Origin: Rebecca billardiae RCC1528
Taxonomy: Eukaryota; Haptophyta
DNA: 64,000 bases
Reading direction: 5' to 3'
Assembly (NCBI GenBank): GCA_965240325.2
Contig: OZ251250.1
Coordinates: forward strand, 620,001 to 684,000
In this document: positions 30,769 to 40,527 of the stretch, piece after piece
Layout of the letters: the number at the start of each line of letters is the position of its first letter
How positions within the stretch are numbered: the first letter of the stretch is position 1
Notes under the pieces: generated by a model
What the model saw: the letters and a program-made list of their open reading frames with translations, nothing else
What the model was told of the DNA's origin: nothing
The model's database searches: none
Program-made: the position numbers and the translations under genes

Positions 30769-32050
30769 GGCGGGCGATCGGACAGTTCACTCAGACAGTT
30801 GGCGAGCTCTTTTTCTGTAGTCATCAAAAGATCCTTTTGACTCACAGTAGAGCGTGCATGCCCACGGCGCGGGCGCCACGCTGACGCTGTTCTGGCCGGG
30901 CGCCGCGGGCCATCATCGCGGTTATTATACACAAGTGGCTTGCAGCTGACAGTAGAGCGGTACAGTCAGCAGTACTTACGTACAGTGTCGGTACAGGCAA
31001 TCGCGGGCAATAAGAAGTCATAGAGATCTCACGGCTAGCCTCGGTTTCTTAGCCGTTCGGTAGCCCGAGCGCCTACGGAGTCTCCGTTTCTTAGCTAGGT
31101 CCGCCCGCCGCGCAGGCGCGGGGGGCGCAGGGGGGCAGAGCCCCCCGCTGAGTCTTTACGCCCGGCCGGCGAGGCCGAAGAAAATTTTGGGCCTTTTGGG
31201 AGCAAATCTGGCGCGCATGATGTTGCATGGATGCTGCGGCGCACTGGCCAGGAGTCAGTCATCAGGAGAAGTCGGGACTTGGCCTGTACTCGTAGTCGGG
31301 CCGCGCGCCGCGTCCCCGACGGGCCGACTGCGCCTCGCCCTCGGCGGACCACTCGTCAGCCGGGACGACGTAGGACGCTTCCCGGTTTCTTAGTGAATAG
31401 TGTGACTATGCGTATAGCGAACCAGCCAATCGCTAGTCTCAGTTTCTAGGCCAGATCCGCAGATAGCAAGCCCCAGTTTCTTAACGTGACAGCTCCTTAT
31501 TGCCCGCGATTGCCTGTAGTCTTACGAGTTATAAATATAACGACCGCGTGCCACCGTGCGGGCCGCAGGCGCAGGCGCCGGGCCGCGGGCGGGGCGGGCG
31601 CGGTACCGTCGGGGGCCGCACTGCGGACACGGAGTGCACGACCGACGCCATATTCAGATCGATATTGATATAGTGCGCGGCGACGACGGACTGTTCAGAG
31701 GCGTATACCTTTTACCTAGAAGACAAGTCTGTCTGAGAGAGCCGAGACAGAGTGAGTGAGAGTCTCGCGGATTGACTATTGAGAGAGAGAGATGAGAGAG
31801 ACGAGCTAGAGAGAGCGAGCTTCTGAGAAATAAGTGTGTACGTGTCATCAGCATGTCGCCGGTACACGTGTGCCGCATTCAGATAGCTCACCTGGCGTGA
31901 ATAACTACCGCACTGACTCGGCTGACTGAGCCGCTGAGTCCGGCTTGTCGGAGTCGGAGTCCTGCCTGCCGGCCCGGATGCTGACAGTATGACTCACCGC
32001 GGGAGGAAGTGCTGGGGAACGTGCTGGCTGAAGGGTGGCGCTGAGCGCGG
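30769..32050. other. Intergenic, no supported gene
   Basis: Holds a GC palindrome at 31119-31148 (GCGGGGGG/CCCCCCGC type) and GAGA-rich sequence at 31730-31820. No gene recognised. Confidence 0.4.
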
Positions 32051-32854
32051 TTAGATGGTGAAATCACCGTCTCGGAGAAACGACGTGACTCGGCGCGACG
32101 CGGCGTCATCATTGGTGGGCGCGCGTGGCAGGGGCAAGGTAAAAAAGCCGGATGAGCCCATGATAGTTGTAAATGGTGGATGCTGGTGGTCGGAGGTGTT
32201 GGTGTCCGGTGCAGGTGTTGTGTGCTCGACGTCAGGGCTATCGCTGACATGCATGCCGCGAAGGAGGTGGGTGGGCAGCCGCGGTGACGGCCGGCAGCTC
32301 GCGTACTTCTTGACGCTGAGCCAGAGGGTGCCGAACGCGAGGATGCACACGACGCCGCGCGCGGCAATCCCAGCGAGGGCGAATCCAGCGCCGTTCGCCA
32401 TCCTGAACAGGTCAATGTGCTCGCACCGGCTGCATTCGGCAGGCCACTGTAATGCGCCTAGGCTGCCATCGCACACGCACAGCGTTTCGAGGCGGTACAC
32501 CTCCATGCTTGCGTACAAGCCCACCGCGCCACTGAGCAGGAGGAGGCCCATGGAGACCGTGAGGCAGCCGCACAACAGCACCGCCTTGTTGGCCGCCTCA
32601 ATTGCCACCACCTGCGTGTCGCCTGCGGGCATACGCCGAGCACCTGGATGGGGTGTGCGCATGGTCAGGCACGCCCCCCTCAGGAGCTTCACGCGCAGCA
32701 TTTGCAGCAGGTTGCGCGCGGGCTCGTGCGCGCGCGCCGTACCAGAGCTGCCGGGCTCGGCGGGCGCATGAGCATCAGTCCAGTCACACACTGTACCTGG
32801 AACGCTCACGCTGATGTGCGTGGCGCGGGCGCTCTCCGTCGCCAGAGTGGACAT
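32051..32854 (-). CDS. Two-TM cysteine protein, paralogue 2 (family not recognised)
   Basis: 267 aa from ATG 32854 (an internal ATG at 32662 matches where paralogue 1's main frame begins). N-terminal ~65 residues: MSTLATESARATHISVSVPG..., like the putative upstream exon of paralogue 1. TM1 is LLCGCLTVSMGLLLLSGAVG. The loop has four Cys (LCVCDG, ECSRCEH). TM2 is AGIAARGVVCILAFGTLWLS. The tail carries PRLPTHLLRGMH, then a Ser/Thr/Pro-rich end. About half the residues of the core agree with paralogue 1, and conservation is strongest in both TM helices and the PTHLLRGMH motif. No intron is needed here. Function unknown. Confidence 0.55.
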   Translation of the reverse strand: MSTLATESARATHISVSVPGTVCDWTDAHAPAEPGSSGTARAHEPARNLLQMLRVKLLRGACLTMRTPHPGARRMPAGDTQVVAIEAANKAVLLCGCLTVSMGLLLLSGAVGLYASMEVYRLETLCVCDGSLGALQWPAECSRCEHIDLFRMANGAGFALAGIAARGVVCILAFGTLWLSVKKYASCRPSPRLPTHLLRGMHVSDSPDVEHTTPAPDTNTSDHQHPPFTTIMGSSGFFTLPLPRAPTNDDAASRRVTSFLRDGDFTI

Positions 32855-33534
32855 GACCTCGCGCTTGGCCTTGCGGGCGGCGACCCCCGCGTTGCACGAC
32901 CTTCGGCGCACCCGCGATGTTCAGCGAGTCAGCGAGATGATACTGTACGGAACCTTGGCTTCCTACTGGACGAGAGGGGGGGCGGATGGGTAGATAAGTC
33001 AATTCTCCCGATTCGGGAGAGGTTTAATGGCCCCATGGTTCGGAGGATTCGGGAGGCCGAGGCGCGCTGATTCGCTGATTTGGAAGATGAGGCGGGTACG
33101 GTAACAAGCTCAAAAGTCGTTTTCGGTACGCAACTTCATGAGAATCTCGACAGATTCAGCGCCAACAGCGAGTTTTATTTTGGCTCCGCCAATAAAAACG
33201 ATACAGTCTATCATAGTTTCATCCCAGCAATCACCCGAGTCAGCCAGTCAGGCCACTCGTATCGGATGATAAGCTAATATCCGTTTCGAACCGTTTTTAA
33301 AAAGTTTGGTGCATCTTGTCTACGGTCGTCGGACTGATGCGCCTGAATATTAATATCGTAATTACGCCCGGTGACTCGCATGTCAGACGCGTTTGTGATG
33401 TCGACGAATCAACCTCCTACCATGATCGACTAAGTGACTCACGAGGCCGCCACGCTGCGTCTGCTGTGACTACAGAGTACAGATCAGACCGCCCTATGAT
33501 GGCCTCATTCATCGTGGGCGGCGGTCGTCGTCGA
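32855..33534. other. Intergenic, no supported gene
   Basis: AT-richer than its surroundings from 33080 to 33420. No gene recognised. Confidence 0.4.
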
Positions 33535-34797
33535 TCAGTCGCCCGGGACTCCGCCGACGTGCGCTAACAATGCAGCGCTGCCACCACGCGAGAGCACCGG
33601 GCACGGCCACGCCCACAGCGAAGTTGCCAACGCAGCAGACGGTGGACCTTGCGCGCGGTGGGCGTCGCCCTTGTCGTGACGCGTCTCGGGCTGCGAGCGC
33701 ACTGCCGCGCCACAGAAGTGGCGCAGAAGTGCGGGGTCCCATCGCACGACGTCGTTGCGCTCCCGCGCCGGCGCGGCGACGCCGGCGACGCGCGGGCCGC
33801 ACGTGCGCCAGAACGTCGCGTGCGGCACTGGGTTGGGTAGCAGCTTGTGGTAGCTCTGGATGTGGCCCACGCCCGCGCACAGCTCGGGGAGGCAGAGCTC
33901 GGCGAACTTGTGCCCCATGCTCCACACGCACGGGTCGACCGGGCGCGGGAGCAGCCCCGTCTCGCGCTGCACCTGCTCGGGCCGCGCCTTCTGGTAGAAG
34001 AAGTAGTACAGGAAGCCCTGCACGCGCATCTCGAAGCGCGAGCTCAGCGGCGCCCAGCCGCGCTGCTGCCAGCCGCACTCGCGCGTGACGGTCGCCGCGG
34101 CGAGCTCGTCGAGCATCGAGCGGAGGACGCGCGTGCGCGGCGGCGCGGCGATGAAGGCGCCGAGCACCGACGTGTCCCACGCGCGCACGGTGAGCACGTG
34201 CCCGCGCGCCGCGCACTCGAGCAGCGGCACGAGCGAGCCGCGCGGCGCCGGGAAGGTGTCAAGGTCCAAGATGAGAACCGCGTCGTAATCCGCCTCCAGC
34301 CCGAGGGCGTTGAGCTTCATGAACTCGCGCGCGCCGCAGCAGCCGCCGCTCTCGATCGGCACGCCCGCGCTCAGCCCGGGCGGCACGACCCAGCGCGTCT
34401 CCACCACGCGCACGCCGAGCGCGCGGATCAGCGTGCGATTCACATCTGAAAGCGGGTGCGGGCGGCACAGGTGCGGCGCGGGCAGGAGGAGGACGTAGTC
34501 GATGCCGTCGTGACGCGCAGATGTGGCCCATAGGCGCATCGTGGACGCGTAGTGCGCCTTGAGCACCTTGTGGCAGTCCCACGAGTGCACGTAGGCGTAG
34601 CGCGCGCGCCGCGCTCTGGGCGGCAAATCGCCGCCGCCGCGCGCGCATGCGTAGACATCATGGCACTCGCTCGCGCCGTCCGGCCCGATGCAGCGCGTGC
34701 GCTGGCGCAGGCGCGCCTTCTCCGCGAGCGTCAGGTTGCCGCTGCGTCGGCAGCTCGCGGCGAAAATCGAAACCACGAGCGTGGCGCCGAGTGTCAT
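33535..34797 (-). CDS. Glycosyltransferase, GT8/glycogenin-like
   Basis: 420 aa, single exon, ATG 34797. The N-terminus MTLGATLVVSIFAASC is a short signal/anchor, pointing to ER/Golgi. The region from ~66 (RYAYVHSWDCHKVLKAHYAS) and ~97-110 (HDGIDYVLLLP) matches the donor-binding beta strands of GT-A fold enzymes. DYDAVLILDLDTFPA carries the DxD metal/nucleotide-sugar motif at ~178-180. Later W/C-rich segments (ECGWQQRGWAPLSSRFEMRV, DPCVWSMGHKFAELCLPELC) suggest disulfides in the lumen. After about residue 370 the sequence is low in order and may be read-through of an unclear end. Donor and acceptor unknown. Confidence 0.65.
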   Translation of the reverse strand: MTLGATLVVSIFAASCRRSGNLTLAEKARLRQRTRCIGPDGASECHDVYACARGGGDLPPRARRARYAYVHSWDCHKVLKAHYASTMRLWATSARHDGIDYVLLLPAPHLCRPHPLSDVNRTLIRALGVRVVETRWVVPPGLSAGVPIESGGCCGAREFMKLNALGLEADYDAVLILDLDTFPAPRGSLVPLLECAARGHVLTVRAWDTSVLGAFIAAPPRTRVLRSMLDELAAATVTRECGWQQRGWAPLSSRFEMRVQGFLYYFFYQKARPEQVQRETGLLPRPVDPCVWSMGHKFAELCLPELCAGVGHIQSYHKLLPNPVPHATFWRTCGPRVAGVAAPARERNDVVRWDPALLRHFCGAAVRSQPETRHDKGDAHRAQGPPSAALATSLWAWPCPVLSRGGSAALLAHVGGVPGD

Positions 34798-34933
34798 CGA
34801 GCGCTGGTGTGGTGTGCTTGCTCGCGCCCATTCCGTGGGCCGCCATCGTGGGCGTCGTCGACACTGGCGGCATACGGACTACGGTAAAGTAAACTTTAGC
34901 AGTAAACTTTAGTATGGCCTAGCTACAGTTTAC

Positions 34934-35220
34934 TAAGAATAAGAGACGCACACAGCTCAGGTAGGCGAGATTGACGCCCGCCAACTGTCACCGCCCATGA
35001 AGCCGTCGCCGATGGTAGCGCCGCCGGAAAAATTCGTTCAGCCGTCCGCCTGCGAGGCCTTGGATGACGAGGGCTGCGGCCGCCTCGCGGCGCGCCAGCG
35101 CGGTCGCCCGCGTACTCAAATAACTCATCACTCGCGTAGTCGTCCTCGCCCCACCGACACCGTCGTCCACAAAACGTCGCGCGTCGTCCGAACTCGCCGA
35201 CTGGGCGCCGATGCGACAGC
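34934..35220 (+). repeat. Dispersed repeat B, copy 2
   Basis: Inverted relative of 30566-30768, including the 5' unit ACTAAGAATAAGAGACGCAC shared with the tandem pieces at 30443-30541. An insertion at about 35115-35140 distinguishes it. The remaining sequence to 35616 shows no gene. Confidence 0.6.
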
Positions 35221-35616
35221 GCGCCGACAGGATGAGGATGTATAGTATGGGCTATCTATGGGGGGGGTAGTACGCCGTACGCGACTACTGTACGTATATA
35301 TATATACGCTATACATGATACTGCCGCACGACCGTTGGCGTTGACCCGCGCCGTAGTGTCTGATAGTGAGCGAGCGACAAGTCGCCGCCCGGCATCACAC
35401 GTCGCGCGGCGGAACGGCAGTGCGGGTACTAGTCGGGCCGTGTGCAGTTGGGCGGCTGACCATATTGACCTGGGCTGAGAGGCAGATCGATCGACTAAGG
35501 TCATAGTACATGTGAGCCGTCCAGGAAGTTGCCAACGTTGGTGTGATGAATGCATGAGTCCCGCCGTCAGCCCGTGCGAACCGCGCGACGCCGTCACGGA
35601 CTGCGACGCATCGGCA

Positions 35617-36942
35617 TCACAAGCGCGAGCGCGGCGCTGGGCCCTGTCGTCCTGCAGCGGGCTGACCTGCCTGACCTCGACTGTCAGACCCACCGGGCGC
35701 GCCGCCGCCAGCAGCAGGCAGCTTCGACGAGGTCGGCTCTGCCTCCGCCATCTTGCTCCTCGTCGCCGAGCGTGGCCGCAGACTCTCGAAGGCCGTGCCC
35801 GGCGCGCGCGCGTGCGCGAGCACCGGCCGCAGCCACGTGGCGCTCATGCCCGGCGGCACGGCCGAGCCCGTCGGCGCGGGCGCCGGCGCGCGGCACGCGT
35901 ACCAGGGCTCCTCGGCAAGCCCTGACAGCTGCACGACCACGTCAGCATGGCCGCCGTCCTCGAGGAGAAGGCATTCGGGCGCAGGCGCGCCCGCCGCGCA
36001 CAGCGCCGCGTGCATCTGCGCGCTCGCGGTCCACGGGACGGTGGTGTCCTCGGTGCCGTGCACGAGCAGCACGCGCGGCATCCGCGCAGCCTCCGCCGGC
36101 GAGAGCCCCCGCGCGACCAGCGCGGGCGACACGCTGTCGAAGCGCTCCGGCCCGCCGGCGGCAGGCTTCATCGGGCTCACCTCATGCACGCACCGCTTCG
36201 ACTCGAACTCATAATGCTTCGCAATGTCGTACACGCCGGCGAGCCCGACGAGCGCGCGGAGCCGGTCGGCGCTCGGGCCCGCGTCGGCGTCGTCGCCCCG
36301 CGGCGCCACGCCGCGCGCGCGCTGCATCGCCGCGAGCATCGACACGTGCGCGCCGGAGGAGTGGCCGAGCACGCAGAGCGGACGGCCCGCCCACTCTGGC
36401 CGCGCCTCCGCCCACGCGATCGCGCGGCATATGTCGTCGACCTGCTGCGCGATGTCGGCGGTCGGGTAGCGGCGGTAGCCGACGACACACGTGGTGAAGC
36501 CCTCGCGGTCGAGCCGCCGGCCGCACAGCCTGTAGATGAAGCGCGAGCCGCTGCCCCACGCGCCGCCGTGGACGAACAGAAGTACAGGGGCGCTGTCCGC
36601 GTCCGCCGCGTGCCGGCTGGACGCGTCGAAGATGTCGAGGCGGTGCTGCGGCAGCGGGCCGTACGGGACGCTGAGCGACTTGAACTGCACGCTCGTCGCC
36701 GCGATCAGCTCGACCAGCGCCGACGGGCGGAGCGGCAGCGCGACGGCCGACGACGCGAGCGTTGCTGCGTCGACCGCGACGCCGAGTGTGCCCGAGTCTC
36801 GGAGCCAGTGCTGCAGCCGGAGTGGGAGCGCGCGGTAGAGCGTCCGTGTGGTGAGCCGATCGGCCGCGACGCCGAGCCGACGGCTCCCCAGCGTCATCAC
36901 GAGCGCCGACACGAGCAGCGCGTACGCGCGCAGCGAGCGCAT
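35617..36942 (-). CDS. Alpha/beta hydrolase, isoprenylcysteine methylesterase (ICME)-like
   Basis: 441 aa, single exon, ATG 36942 (a GTG lies 24 nt upstream in frame). N-terminal hydrophobic segment ~5-20. Oxyanion HGGAWGSG at 125-132; nucleophile elbow GHSSG with Ser195; acid in HGTEDTTVP (~D299); His in GGHAD (~332). VGLAGVYDIAKHYEFESKR followed by a 'xxSP' loop matches plant ICME, which removes the methyl ester from prenylated proteins at the ER. A carboxylesterase of wider specificity is also possible. The last ~80 residues are Ala/Pro/Ser-rich and extra to the fold. It is head to head with the RraA-like gene. Confidence 0.75.
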   Translation of the reverse strand: MRSLRAYALLVSALVMTLGSRRLGVAADRLTTRTLYRALPLRLQHWLRDSGTLGVAVDAATLASSAVALPLRPSALVELIAATSVQFKSLSVPYGPLPQHRLDIFDASSRHAADADSAPVLLFVHGGAWGSGSRFIYRLCGRRLDREGFTTCVVGYRRYPTADIAQQVDDICRAIAWAEARPEWAGRPLCVLGHSSGAHVSMLAAMQRARGVAPRGDDADAGPSADRLRALVGLAGVYDIAKHYEFESKRCVHEVSPMKPAAGGPERFDSVSPALVARGLSPAEAARMPRVLLVHGTEDTTVPWTASAQMHAALCAAGAPAPECLLLEDGGHADVVVQLSGLAEEPWYACRAPAPAPTGSAVPPGMSATWLRPVLAHARAPGTAFESLRPRSATRSKMAEAEPTSSKLPAAGGGAPGGSDSRGQAGQPAAGRQGPAPRSRL

Positions 36943-37023
36943 CCAGTGCGAGTGGAGCAACCCCACGTCCGGAGTCCGGAGTGGCGGAGTCCAGAGTCCA
37001 GACGGTCAAGCTCCGGCCAAATA
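36943..37023. promoter_or_regulatory. 81 bp bidirectional promoter region (ICME-like / RraA-like)
   Basis: Only 81 bp separate the two ATGs. It contains overlapping near-repeats of GGAGTCCAGAGTCC type and ends CGGCCAAATAATGG. Both 5' UTRs must be very short or overlap. Confidence 0.5.
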
Positions 37024-37641
37024 ATGGCGACGACCACGGTGCGACGAGCTTTGAGGGCGTGCATCCCGTGCCAGCAGCTGTGCACGCACGCAGCCGCCGT
37101 GCCCGGCGTGGCTGACCTCTGCGACACGCATGTGGGCGATGCGCGCACGCTGCAGCAGCGCGCGCCGCTCACCGCTGGCGTCCAAGCCATGGGCTTCTCG
37201 CCGCCGCTCGCGTTTCGAGACTACGGCGGCCGCACGAGCTTCAGCGGCCGCATCGCCACAGTCTCGTGTTCCGAGTCGAACCCGAACGTGCGCAAGCTCC
37301 TCTCCGCCCCCAGCCACGGCCAGGTGCTCGTGGTCGACGGCGGCGGCTCCACCCGGGCTGCGCTGCTGGGTGACATGATCGCTGAGTTGGCCGTGGAAAA
37401 CGGCTGGGCCGGCATCATCATCCATGGCGCGTGCCGGGACACGGCCGCGCTGAAGCACATGGCGCTCGGTGTGAAGGCGCTCGGCTCACACCCATGCAAG
37501 TCGCACAAGGAGGCGCCGGGCGAAGCCAACGTGCCCGTCACCTTTGGGGGCGTCACGTTTGAGCCTGGCGCGTGGCTTGCCGCCGATGAGGACGGCATCA
37601 TCGTCAGCCCGGTCGAGCTCAGCGTCGCACGGCCAAGCTGA
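37024..37641 (+). CDS. RraA-family protein, likely 4-hydroxy-4-methyl-2-oxoglutarate/oxaloacetate aldolase type
   Basis: 205 aa from ATG 37024. The family core is clear: QVLVVDGGGSTRAALLGDMI, AVENGWAGIIIHGACRDTAA, then LGSHPCKSHK and VPVTFGGVTFEPGAWLAADE with a final DGIIVSP. Gly116-Asp117 and Arg138-Asp139 are separated by 20 residues. This is exactly the G-D-x20-R-D metal and substrate motif of class II HMG/CHA aldolases, so enzymatic activity is more likely than an RNase E-inhibitor role. The ~55 residue N-terminal extension, rich in basic and small residues (MATTTVRRALRAC), may be an organelle-targeting peptide. Single exon. Confidence 0.8.
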   Translation: MATTTVRRALRACIPCQQLCTHAAAVPGVADLCDTHVGDARTLQQRAPLTAGVQAMGFSPPLAFRDYGGRTSFSGRIATVSCSESNPNVRKLLSAPSHGQVLVVDGGGSTRAALLGDMIAELAVENGWAGIIIHGACRDTAALKHMALGVKALGSHPCKSHKEAPGEANVPVTFGGVTFEPGAWLAADEDGIIVSPVELSVARPS

Positions 37642-38192
37642 TGCGCGTGCCAGCGCGGCGCGAGGTGCAAGCGTTCCCGCTATGGCGGGGGCGCAGTGCG
37701 TGCATTGCCGACGCGGACGACGGACGACGGCGCTACGCGCTCCGGTCGCCATCAGCAATTCGGGCCCAGTGGCCCGTCAGTTCGACGTTAGTCGTTACTT
37801 TATACTTAGTACTTACATTACGCGCGGTTAACACTGCTAACATGCATCAGTATAGTAGTAAACTCCGCCGAGTAGTTCTACTCTATCCATCGATCACTAC
37901 CAGTATGTACTCTGAACCGTCACACTAGCTCAGCAGTGACTCATCATCACAGTAATAGTCGTCACAGTAGGCGTAGCCTGATGTAGTCGCCTCGTCTCGT
38001 CGGACGCCTGTCAGTGACCGCCCTCTAAGTCGCTCAGACCTAGTCGACTATTAGATACCGTGCTGTTCGAGATCGGATCCGGGAGTGGCGTCGCGGACCG
38101 CGTGCGCCGCTCGCCAGCGCGGCGCCAGCCGCAGCGGCAGCAGCAGTCCGCGCGTCACGTGCGACTCGTAATGCTCGGATATGATCGATCGA
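37642..38192. other. Intergenic between convergent genes, no supported gene
   Basis: Lies between the stops of the RraA-like (+) and SDR (-) genes. AT-richer at 37790-37930. Nothing recognised. Confidence 0.4.
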
Positions 38193-39386
38193 TCATTTAT
38201 CGTCATAATGATCAGCAGGCGGGACCGCGTCGATCAGCGCGTTGGTGAACTCCCACACGGCCCGCCGCAGCGTGAGGTTCGTCGCGAAGCGCGGGCACGG
38301 CACCGCCGGCTGCGCCTGCGGATGGAAGTACGCGCCGCTGAGCCCGTGCGCGGCCACCTCCGGCGCGGCTGCGAGGAAGAGCTGCGTCAGCGCTCCTTCC
38401 TCCGCAGTCCAGAAGAGCGGCTTGAGCACGTGCGTGATGAAGGCCGTGGTCAGCTGGCCGAGCAGCCCCTCGCCCACGAGGAGCGCCATCTGCGACTGGA
38501 TCGGCGTGTCGACCACCCCTGGGTGGCACGCGTTGAACAGCACGCGCCCCGCGCCCCTGCCGTCCTCCCCGCCGACGAGCTCGCCAGCGGCCGCCCTGCC
38601 GACGCCCGCCCGCGTGCGGCTCGCGTCCTCCATCATGTACAGCAGCTGCGCCAGCTTCGACTGGGCGTACAGAAGGTCCGGGTCCTGGTTGGGCGCGTTG
38701 AGCTGCTCGCGCGAGAGCGCGACGCCGTGCGGGGGCGCCTGGTAGTGCAGCGCGGACGAGACCGACACGACGCGCGCCGTGCCGGTGGCGCCGCCGCGCC
38801 GCAGCGCCGGCAGCAGGGCGCGATACAGCGCGGCATGGCCGACGTGGTTGGTGGCGAAGACGCCCTCGATGCCCTCCGGCGTGAGGACGACCTCGCGCGC
38901 GCCGACGAGGATCGTGCCCGCGTTCAGCACGAGCATGTCCAGCGAGTCGTGCGCGCGGAGGTAGTCCAGCGCGAACGCGCGCGCCGACTGGACGCTTGAC
39001 GTGTCGAGCGTTCGCGCCTCGACCGAGCCCACGCGCGACGTGTTGCGCTCGATGGCCGCGGCTGCGGCGGCGCACTTGCTCGGCGTGCGGCACGCGAGGA
39101 TCACGTGCGCACCCTGTCGCGCGAGGTGGAGCGCTGTGTAGTACCCGATCCCCGAGTTTGCGCCGGTGACGATCGCCGTTTGCCCAATGAGGTCGACGGC
39201 CGCAAGCCGCTCAAACGTGTACTTGTACGGCACGCCGACGTGGAAGGCCGGCGCGAGCCCCACCAGCGAGGGATCGAGCGTGGTCAGCCAGCGCCACAGG
39301 CCCAGCTGCGTCGGCACGCCCGCGAGCAGCGCGCCCACGGCGAGCGCGAGCGCCAGCGCGACGGCCGAGCAACAAGCGCGCGACAT
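38193..39386 (-). CDS. Short-chain dehydrogenase/reductase, retinol-dehydrogenase/WWOX-like
   Basis: 397 aa, single exon, ATG 39386. N-terminal membrane anchor ~5-24 (CCSAVALALALAVGALLAG). Rossmann motif TGANSGIG at 74-81, HVILACR at ~94-100, NAG at 155-157, catalytic Ser near 210 (VVSVSSAL) and YAQSK at 240-244. CHPGVVDTPI follows as in the RDH/WWOX/TIC32 group. The anchor suggests ER or plastid membrane. Substrate (retinoid-, steroid- or pigment-like) cannot be read from sequence. Head to head with the SET gene. Confidence 0.85.
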   Translation of the reverse strand: MSRACCSAVALALALAVGALLAGVPTQLGLWRWLTTLDPSLVGLAPAFHVGVPYKYTFERLAAVDLIGQTAIVTGANSGIGYYTALHLARQGAHVILACRTPSKCAAAAAAIERNTSRVGSVEARTLDTSSVQSARAFALDYLRAHDSLDMLVLNAGTILVGAREVVLTPEGIEGVFATNHVGHAALYRALLPALRRGGATGTARVVSVSSALHYQAPPHGVALSREQLNAPNQDPDLLYAQSKLAQLLYMMEDASRTRAGVGRAAAGELVGGEDGRGAGRVLFNACHPGVVDTPIQSQMALLVGEGLLGQLTTAFITHVLKPLFWTAEEGALTQLFLAAAPEVAAHGLSGAYFHPQAQPAVPCPRFATNLTLRRAVWEFTNALIDAVPPADHYDDK

Positions 39387-39449
39387 CGCCGAGGGGGTGG
39401 AGGGCCAACCGTCAACTGACGCAGCGACTTGAGCCGACTCCGCCTAACG
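39387..39449. promoter_or_regulatory. 63 bp bidirectional promoter region (SDR / SET protein)
   Basis: The SDR ATG (minus) and SET ATG (plus) are separated by 63 bp, with no room for separate conventional promoters. Confidence 0.5.
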
Positions 39450-39968
39450 ATGGCGCTCGTCATCACGTGCTGGTCGCTCGTGCTGGGGACGATCATCGAC
39501 GCACAGGGCGCCGCTCTCGCGGGGATCGCCATCAGACCGTCTCCCGGCAAGGGCCTCGGCGCGTACTCTACGCATGCACGCGCCGTCGGCGAGCTGGTCG
39601 CCGACTACGTTGGCGAGGTCCTCACGGAGCGGGAGAAGGACGCGCGCTATCTCGGTGTCGGCGAGCGCACTGCGGAGGATGACGCGTGGCTCGCGTCGAG
39701 ACGCGAGCGTGGCGTCGGGCTCACGGGCGACTACATCCTGGGCGTTGGGAATGGCCTCTTTATCGACGCGGAGGACCCGCAGCACGGCAACTTCGCGCGC
39801 TACTTCAATCACAACAGTGAGCCCAACATGGCGCTGAAGACGCTGCCGCGTGGCATTGGCAACCGGCCGCGCGCCTGGTTCGTCACGACGCGAGCGGTGC
39901 AGGTGGATGATGAGCTATGCTTTGACTATGGGCCCGACTACTGGTTCGAGGGCGAAGAACCTGTCTGA
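39450..39968 (+). CDS. Small SET-domain protein with N-terminal hydrophobic leader
   Basis: 172 aa from ATG 39450 (the frame opens at a TTG 21 nt upstream). Residues ~2-20 (ALVITCWSLVLGTIIDAQG) look like a signal peptide or anchor. The SET core follows: GKGLGAYSTHA (33-43), GELVADYVGEVLTERE (47-62), GDYILGVGNGLFIDAE, then ARYFNHNSEPNMAL carrying the NHxxxPN motif (120-126), and ELCFDYGPDYW, equivalent to 'ELTxDYG'. SET proteins transfer methyl groups to lysine. The knot residues are present apart from the usual Cys after NHS. There is no post-SET Cys cluster. A leader on a SET enzyme is odd. Confidence 0.75.
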   Translation: MALVITCWSLVLGTIIDAQGAALAGIAIRPSPGKGLGAYSTHARAVGELVADYVGEVLTEREKDARYLGVGERTAEDDAWLASRRERGVGLTGDYILGVGNGLFIDAEDPQHGNFARYFNHNSEPNMALKTLPRGIGNRPRAWFVTTRAVQVDDELCFDYGPDYWFEGEEPV

Positions 39969-40527
39969 GAATGATGTGCTGCTACGACCCGTACAGCTGG
40001 CGATCAGCCTGCCCGCGGCAGCGCCAGCGGGCCGCGACCGGGGCCGCCGCCGCCGCCGGGGCCTGCCGCGGCGGTGTCCATCCCGATCCAGCCCTGAGCC
40101 CAGTGCCGCCGACCGATCGCGATCAGGAGATCGACTCTCACTCGTCTCAGACACTCTCAGTAGCGTCGACACGGCATCATGGTGATGATTCCACTACTAC
40201 TGCTGATGAAATTATTGTCTGATGACAGCAGACAATTTATATTCTTGTCTGATGAAAATAATATATTATTGAAATTGTCCGCCGTCCCCGACGTGGTCAC
40301 GACTCACGTGCGCGCTCATCGCGTGGCCCGCACAGCGCGGCAGCGGCAGCGCGCACTTCAGCGGGCAGTCGAGTAGACGTAAGCGACGGCAGCCTAGCCC
40401 CGGGCCGCCCATTGCCACACAGGCCATCACGTGACGTGCGCGCCGCACACGCAGCGCTGTGGCGGGCATGCGCGACGGAGGCCCGACCCGGCCGCCGCCG
40501 CCACACAGCTCACGTTCACTCACTCCC
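39969..40527. other. Intergenic between convergent genes, no supported gene
   Basis: Contains an AT patch with repeated GTCTGATGA units at 40217-40255. No gene recognised. Confidence 0.4.

Noticed and set aside
31095-31352. Short ORF around a GC palindrome
   Set aside because: No start context or similarity; the palindrome explains the open frame.
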